From: Marinospirillum alkalitolerans
GTDB lineage: Bacteria; Pseudomonadota; Gammaproteobacteria; Pseudomonadales; Halomonadaceae
Length of the DNA: 64,000 nt
Direction of reading: 5' to 3'
NCBI RefSeq assembly: GCF_045055655.1
Contig: NZ_JBANFI010000001.1
Location: 1-64,000, forward strand
How positions within the stretch are numbered: position 1 is the stretch's first letter; each line of letters opens with the position of its first letter. Position numbers and translations under genes: made by a program. This document shows, piece after piece, positions 59,451 through 64,000 of this stretch. Below the pieces are notes generated by a model. That model was not told the DNA's origin and ran no database searches. It saw only the letters and a program-made list of their open reading frames with translations.

Positions 59451-60938
59451 ATGATCCAAACGATCAAAGAAAACTGGTTCTCGAATGTCCGTGGTGATGT
59501 TTTGGCCGGTTTAGTGGTGGCCTTGGCCTTGGTGCCAGAGGCGATTGCCTTTTCGATTATTGCGGGTGTTGATCCCAAGGTCGGGCTCTACGCTTCTTTT
59601 TGTATTGCCGTGGTGATTGCCTTTACCGGCGGTCGTCCAGGTATGATCTCTGCCGCGACAGGTGCCATGGCGCTGTTGATGGTGACCTTGGTGAAAGAGC
59701 ATGGCTTGGAATATTTGCTCGCGGCCACGGTGTTGACGGGCGTGCTGCAAATTATTGCGGGATACATCAAGCTTGGTAATTTGATGCGCTTTGTTTCACG
59801 CTCGGTGGTGACGGGCTTTGTGAATGCCCTAGCCATTTTGATTTTTATGGCTCAGCTGCCTGAACTAACCAATGTGACCTGGCATGTCTACGCCATGACT
59901 CTGGCGGGTTTGGGCATTATCTATCTCTTTCCCTATGTGCCCCTGTTGGGTCGCCTTTTGCCTTCTCCTCTGGTGTGTATTGTGTCGTTGACAGCCGTTG
60001 CGCTGATTTGGGGCATCGATATTCGTACCGTGGGGGATATGGGCGAGTTGCCGGATACACTGCCTATTTTTCTCTGGCCGGATGTTCCGCTGAATTTAGA
60101 AACGCTGCGGATTATTTTTCCCTATTCAGTGATGCTGATGCTTGTTGGTCTGCTGGAATCGATGATGACCGCGACGATTGTGGACGAGCTGACGGACACC
60201 CAAAGCGATAAAAATCGTGAGTGCAAAGGCCAGGGTGTGGCCAATATGGTATCAGGTGTTTTTGGCGGCATGGCGGGCTGCGCGATGATTGGTCAATCGA
60301 TTATTAATGTGAAATCAGGTGGCCGCACGCGCCTGTCTACCTTAGTGGCCGGGGTCTTTTTATTGATTCTGGTGGTCTTTTTAGCCGATTGGCTGACTGC
60401 GATTCCGATGGCGGCGCTGGTGGCGGTGATGATTATGGTCTCGATCGGGACCTTTAACTGGGACTCTGTCTTGAATTTGAAAAAGCACCCGCTCTCCACC
60501 AGTATCGTGATGCTGTCCACCGTTGTGGTGGTGATTGCCACACACAATCTGGCTTATGGTGTGTTTGCCGGTGTCTCCTTGGCGGCGCTCTTTTTTGCCA
60601 ATAAGTTGGGTCATTACCTGCGCGTGATCAAAACTCAAAATGAAGAAGGTGTGCGAGTCTATCAGGTGCAAGGTCAGGTTTTCTTCGCTTCTTCGACGCA
60701 GTTTATGGCCGCCTTTGACTATAAAGAAGTGGCTGAAAAGATCATTATTGATCTGACTGAAGCGCATTTTTGGGATATTACTGCTGTTGAATCGCTCGAC
60801 CGAGTGATCATCAAGCTGCGCCGTGAAGGGGCCGATGTTGAATTGATTGGCTTGAACCAAGCCAGTGCAACGCTTGTTGATCGCTTTGGTGTGCATGATG
60901 ATCCCAAAGGCGTTGAAAAGCTGATGGGAGGACACTAG
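59451..60938 (+). CDS. SulP-family anion transporter with STAS domain (possible bicarbonate carrier)
   Basis: A 495-residue transporter with the SulP signature VRGDVLAGLVVALALVPEAIAFSIIAGVDPKVGLYASF, GGMAGCAMIGQSIINVKSGGRTRLS, about 11–12 helices, and a C-terminal STAS domain (VYQVQGQVFFASSTQF, IIIDLTEAHFWDITAVESLDRVI). It is shorter than the SulP at 29905 and differs clearly in sequence. SulP genes followed by a universal stress protein are common in proteobacteria and are often suggested to carry bicarbonate; this is not shown here. GAGAG precedes ATG 59451. Confidence 0.9.
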   Translation: MIQTIKENWFSNVRGDVLAGLVVALALVPEAIAFSIIAGVDPKVGLYASFCIAVVIAFTGGRPGMISAATGAMALLMVTLVKEHGLEYLLAATVLTGVLQIIAGYIKLGNLMRFVSRSVVTGFVNALAILIFMAQLPELTNVTWHVYAMTLAGLGIIYLFPYVPLLGRLLPSPLVCIVSLTAVALIWGIDIRTVGDMGELPDTLPIFLWPDVPLNLETLRIIFPYSVMLMLVGLLESMMTATIVDELTDTQSDKNRECKGQGVANMVSGVFGGMAGCAMIGQSIINVKSGGRTRLSTLVAGVFLLILVVFLADWLTAIPMAALVAVMIMVSIGTFNWDSVLNLKKHPLSTSIVMLSTVVVVIATHNLAYGVFAGVSLAALFFANKLGHYLRVIKTQNEEGVRVYQVQGQVFFASSTQFMAAFDYKEVAEKIIIDLTEAHFWDITAVESLDRVIIKLRREGADVELIGLNQASATLVDRFGVHDDPKGVEKLMGGH

Positions 60939-60940
60939 TC

Positions 60941-61813
60941 ATGGCTCAGGATGTAGAGATGAATAAAATTATCGCCTGTATAGATCACTCCGCTGCGGCT
61001 GCCGCCGTTTGTGATGCGGGTGCCTGGGTCAGTCGCAGAACCCGGCGCCCCCTCGTTTTACTGCATGTTTTAGATCAGCGTCTTTATCCCGCCAAAACCG
61101 ATCTGAGTGGCAATATTGGCTTAGGTAGCCGCACCCAGCTGCTTGAGGAGTTGGCCGATTTAGATCGCCAGCGTAGCAAATTGGCGCTTGAGCAAGGTCA
61201 GCAGGATTTAGCCACCGCGCGTGAGCGTGTTGCCGAACAGGGTGTCGCCGACCCTGAATTGCTCCAGCGTCATGGTCACTTTGTTGAGGCCTTGCAGGAT
61301 TTACAAGATGACACGCGTGTGCTGGTGCTTGGACGCCAAGGTGAAGAGCATCAAGGCGCAGCGCAGGAGATAGGTGGCAACCTTGAACGCGTGATTCGCA
61401 CTTTGGCCTGCCGTATTCTGATCACGCCACCTGATTTTAAAGCGCCGCAAAAGGTGCTCTTCGCCTATGATGCCAGCCCAACGGCGAAGAAGGTCTTGTC
61501 GATTATTGCACGCAGCCCGCTTTTCAAAGGCATCCCGATTCATCTGCTGATGATTGGTGAAGCTGGAGAGAAGAATCTAGGCCTGCTCCATGCCGCACGC
61601 CAAGAACTCATAGCGCAAGGTCATACCGAGGTCGACACTCAGCTGATGCAAGGCCCAGTGGAGAAGACCCTATTGGCCTATCAGCAGCAGCAACAGCTCG
61701 AGATGATCATCATGGGGGCCTATGGCCACTCGCGCATTCGTGAGTTCTTTGTGGGGAGCACCACCACCAACCTGTTGCGTTTGAGTCCGGTGCCGATTCT
61801 GCTGATGCGTTAG
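60941..61813 (+). CDS. Universal stress protein with two USP domains
   Basis: A 290-residue tandem UspA protein: first domain from IIACIDHSAAAAAVCDAGAWVSRR (about 9–155) and second from KVLFAYDASPTAKKVLSI to the end, closing with the nucleotide-binding motif MGAYGHSRIREFFVGSTTTNLLR (G-x2-G-x9-G-S/T). It starts two bases after the SulP stop with GGGAGG upstream, so it is made with the transporter and may regulate it through its STAS domain or by nucleotide sensing. Confidence 0.9.
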   Translation: MAQDVEMNKIIACIDHSAAAAAVCDAGAWVSRRTRRPLVLLHVLDQRLYPAKTDLSGNIGLGSRTQLLEELADLDRQRSKLALEQGQQDLATARERVAEQGVADPELLQRHGHFVEALQDLQDDTRVLVLGRQGEEHQGAAQEIGGNLERVIRTLACRILITPPDFKAPQKVLFAYDASPTAKKVLSIIARSPLFKGIPIHLLMIGEAGEKNLGLLHAARQELIAQGHTEVDTQLMQGPVEKTLLAYQQQQQLEMIIMGAYGHSRIREFFVGSTTTNLLRLSPVPILLMR

Positions 61814-61838
61814 TCCCTACCTGATCTGATCTGCACTA

Positions 61839-61898
61839 AGGACACTGATCCGAGGTGTCCTCTTGCCCTCAAAAAAGTCGCCCTTGCTGGCGACTTTT
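61839..61898 (+). terminator. Double hairpin terminator after the universal stress gene
   Basis: First hairpin AGGACAC/GTGTCCT (61839–61861); second AAAAGTCGCC-CTTGCT-GGCGACTTTT (61873–61898) with a short T tract. Confidence 0.8.
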
Positions 61899-61998
61899 GA
61901 CCTTGAGTAGCGCCAACCGCGCTTTAGGCGGTGTGAAGCTTTCTTTGCCAGCCTAGTCAGGCTATCCTTGTGCAGTGCATTAAAATACGAAGAGAGCT

Positions 61999-63540
61999 AT
62001 GCAGCCTACACCACGTCGTCATCAAGTTCCCAATATCCAAAGCCGCTCTGAAAGGCGTCAGCAGCAGTTCTGGCTGCGCCCCTGGCTGGAATGGTTGGCC
62101 CCGATTGTTAAACTGCTCGGTCTGCTGCTGTTATTGCTGGGTGCCTTTAAAATTCTGCCGATGCTGCTGCTGATTGTTGAAGGCCAGGAGCAGGATACGC
62201 ATATTTTCCTACTCAGCACGCTGATCACGCTGGGTACAGGCGGATTGATGGTGGTACTGGGCTCGCTGGTGCCCTTGCGTTTGCGTGGGCGGCAGATTTT
62301 TCTACTGACCTCCTTAAGCTGGATTGTGCTGAGTGGCTTTGCCGCCTTGCCATTGATTCTCGGTTCCACGGCATTGAGCCTGAGTGATGCGATGTTTGAG
62401 GCCGTTTCTGGCTTGACGACGACAGGCGCGACAATACTTTCTGATCTCGATCAGATGTCGCATGGCATTCTGCTCTGGCGCGCGATTCTGCAATGGCTCG
62501 GAGGGATAGGCATTATCGTACTCGGCATGGCGATTCTGCCCTTCCTGCAAGTCGGGGGGATGCGCCTCTTCCAATCTGAGTCCTCTGACTGGTCTGAGAA
62601 GGCGGTTCCGCGTTCAGGTACGCTCGCCAAGGCAATCGGTAAGGTCTATGTTGGCCTCACTGGCTTATGCATTCTGAGCTACTGGCTGGCGGGAATGAGT
62701 GGCTTTGATGCGTTGGTGCACGGTTTAACCACCTCAGCAACGGGCGGCTTTGCCAACTATGATGCCTCAATGGGGCAGTTTGCAGATACCCCCGTGATTC
62801 TTTGGATTGGCATCCTTTTTATGTTTTTAGGCGCGCTGCCTTTTGTGCTCTATGTGTTGATGATTCAGGGCAGCCCGATGCCTATGCTGCGCGATAGCCA
62901 GGTGCAGGCTTTGGCTAAGATTCTGCTGAGCGCGATTCTGGTGATGACGCTCTATCTGATCACTCAGCATGAATGGGATTGGTTTGAAGCCCTGACGCAT
63001 GCTGCTTTTAATATTGTTTCCGTGGTGACGACCACCGGCTATGCCTCAACAGACTATAACGCCTGGGGGCATTTTGCGGTGATCTTCTTTCTGTATCTGA
63101 TGTTTATTGGCGGCTGCTCGGGATCAACCAGTGGTGGCTTTAAGGTGTTCCGTCATCAGCTGTCTTTAATGCTGATGCGCAACCAGATGATGACGCTGCT
63201 GCACCCGCGCGGTGTCTTCTCGCAGCGTTATAACGGTAAACCCGTACCCGATGATGTTATACGCTCAATGGTGGCCTTTGCCTTCTTCTTCTTTGCGACG
63301 ATTGCCGCCTTAGCGCTGGCGCTTTCTTTTATGGGGCTGGATTTTATTACCAGTTTTACCGCTGCCGTGACGGCGGTAGCAAACGTGGGTCCGGGGCTTG
63401 GCGATACCGTTGGCCCTGCTGGTAACTTTTCCAGCCTGCCCGATGCAGGGAAGTGGCTGATGGCGCTGGGGATGATTCTCGGACGCTTGGAAATCGTTAC
63501 CTTTATGATTCTTTTCACGCGCGCCTTCTGGCGTGCTTAG
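61999..63540 (+). CDS. trkH: Trk-type potassium uptake membrane subunit TrkH
   Basis: A 513-residue potassium channel-like subunit with four pore loops: SGLTTTGATIL, GLTTSATGGFANYD, SVVTTTGYASTDY and VANVGPGLGDTVG, each with the filter glycine. It mediates Na+- or H+-linked potassium uptake under control of TrkA. GAGAG precedes ATG 61999; an N-terminal basic stretch of about 30 residues precedes the first helix. trkA follows 25 bp downstream. Confidence 0.94.
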   Translation: MQPTPRRHQVPNIQSRSERRQQQFWLRPWLEWLAPIVKLLGLLLLLLGAFKILPMLLLIVEGQEQDTHIFLLSTLITLGTGGLMVVLGSLVPLRLRGRQIFLLTSLSWIVLSGFAALPLILGSTALSLSDAMFEAVSGLTTTGATILSDLDQMSHGILLWRAILQWLGGIGIIVLGMAILPFLQVGGMRLFQSESSDWSEKAVPRSGTLAKAIGKVYVGLTGLCILSYWLAGMSGFDALVHGLTTSATGGFANYDASMGQFADTPVILWIGILFMFLGALPFVLYVLMIQGSPMPMLRDSQVQALAKILLSAILVMTLYLITQHEWDWFEALTHAAFNIVSVVTTTGYASTDYNAWGHFAVIFFLYLMFIGGCSGSTSGGFKVFRHQLSLMLMRNQMMTLLHPRGVFSQRYNGKPVPDDVIRSMVAFAFFFFATIAALALALSFMGLDFITSFTAAVTAVANVGPGLGDTVGPAGNFSSLPDAGKWLMALGMILGRLEIVTFMILFTRAFWRA

Positions 63541-63564
63541 GCGCGAGAGCGAACAGGTTGCAGT

Positions 63565-64000
63565 ATGAAGATTATTATTCTTGGCGCAGGACAGGTAGGC
63601 GGCACACTCGCAGAAAATCTCGCCAGTGAAGAAAATGACATCACGATGATCGATAGCGATGCCAACCGCTTGCGTGATTTACAAAATAAGCTCGATATCC
63701 GCATCGTCCAAGGCAAGGCCTCCTATCCAGCCGTCTTGCGTGAGGCAGGTTGTGAGGATGCCGATATGTTGATTGCCGTCACCAACTCAGATGAAGTCAA
63801 CATGGTCGCCTGTCAGGTCGCGCATGCCCTGTTTAATACCCCCAGCAAGATTGCGCGTGTGCGCTCGGCGGCCTATCTCTCGCGCAAAGGCTTGTTTCGT
63901 ACTGAACGGGGTTTTGATATCGATGTGCTGATCAGCCCTGAGCAGGTGGTGACCAACCATATTCGCCGCTTGATTGAATATCCCGGTGCACTGCAGGTAC
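63565..64000 (+). CDS. trkA: Trk potassium uptake regulator TrkA (truncated by window end)
   Basis: The first 145 codons of TrkA are visible: MKIIILGAGQVGGTLAENLA is the RCK/Rossmann NAD-binding start, followed by TMIDSDANRLRDLQNKLDIRIVQGKAS, AVTNSDEVNMVACQVA and FDIDVLISPEQVVTNHIRRLIEYPG. It binds NAD(H) and gates TrkH. The gene is open at the right edge of the window; about two thirds of the usual 458 residues are missing only because the sequence stops. Confidence 0.95.
   Translation, partial: MKIIILGAGQVGGTLAENLASEENDITMIDSDANRLRDLQNKLDIRIVQGKASYPAVLREAGCEDADMLIAVTNSDEVNMVACQVAHALFNTPSKIARVRSAAYLSRKGLFRTERGFDIDVLISPEQVVTNHIRRLIEYPGALQV

Overview
The window is chromosomal DNA of a gammaproteobacterium, most probably a marine or halophilic member of the Oceanospirillales. 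I infer this from gene content and order (ffh–rpsP–rimM–trmD–rplS; dsbC–hom–thrC; glnE beside a waaF-like gene; monomeric isocitrate dehydrogenase; SUF rather than ISC iron-sulfur assembly; NhaB, a bacterial voltage-gated sodium channel, two SulP anion transporters and TrkH/TrkA). The genus cannot be fixed from the sequence alone. I see no rRNA, tRNA, CRISPR array, prophage or transposase gene.

Layout. 1–9.7 kb: an isochorismatase-fold hydrolase, a Tim44-like membrane protein, YaaA, a Sel1-repeat protein, an exonuclease-fold protein, a crotonase, the RadD-type helicase, then a divergent pair: a RimK-like ATP-grasp ligase with an extra N-terminal domain facing a GNAT–papain-like (C39) fusion. 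9.3–12.5 kb: a NIF3/YqfO-like protein, the periplasmic methionine sulfoxide reductase pair msrPQ, and a di-haem cytochrome c peroxidase with an FNR/ANR-like site in front of its promoter. 12.6–17.5 kb: sodium channel, Nudix CoA pyrophosphatase, trpS, a CorC/HlyC-type membrane protein and a CcsA-like cytochrome c assembly protein. 17.6–25.1 kb: housekeeping blocks ffh, rpsP-rimM-trmD-rplS and dsbC-hom-thrC, closed by clear terminators. 25.3–29.8 kb: a zinc-binding-domain chemoreceptor, a RecJ-like DHH exonuclease and a small membrane protein.

29.9–39 kb: a SulP transporter, then a GntR/UTRA regulator, a 2-aminoethylphosphonate-type ABC importer (binding protein, ATPase, fused permease), a DMT-family membrane protein and a HAD-IB phosphatase, with a perfect GntR-type palindrome before the importer; a 2OG-Fe(II) oxygenase lies convergent to it. 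39–46 kb: glnE, a YefM–YoeB toxin–antitoxin pair with its own palindromic operator, a waaF-like gene with degraded nucleotide-binding motifs, and monomeric icd. 46.2–47.3 kb: a MITE-like palindromic element, an unrecognised conserved-looking protein and a regulatory stretch. 47.2–53.2 kb: the SUF operon (Rrf2 regulator, sufBCDS, sufT) with a promoter/operator whose inverted repeat overlaps the -10 box. 53.2–64 kb: chemoreceptor, TraB-family protein, membrane-anchored NUC1-type nuclease, nhaB, a second SulP transporter with a universal stress protein behind a long leader, and trkH followed by the start of trkA, which runs off the window.

The most interesting items are the ATP-grasp/GNAT–peptidase pair (a predicted peptide-synthesis or peptide-tagging system of unknown product), the phosphonate-type uptake cluster that lacks the usual catabolic genes but carries a HAD phosphatase, the degenerate heptosyltransferase beside an inserted toxin–antitoxin module, and the hairpin repeat at 46.2 kb. 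All calls come from reading the sequence; no database search was run.
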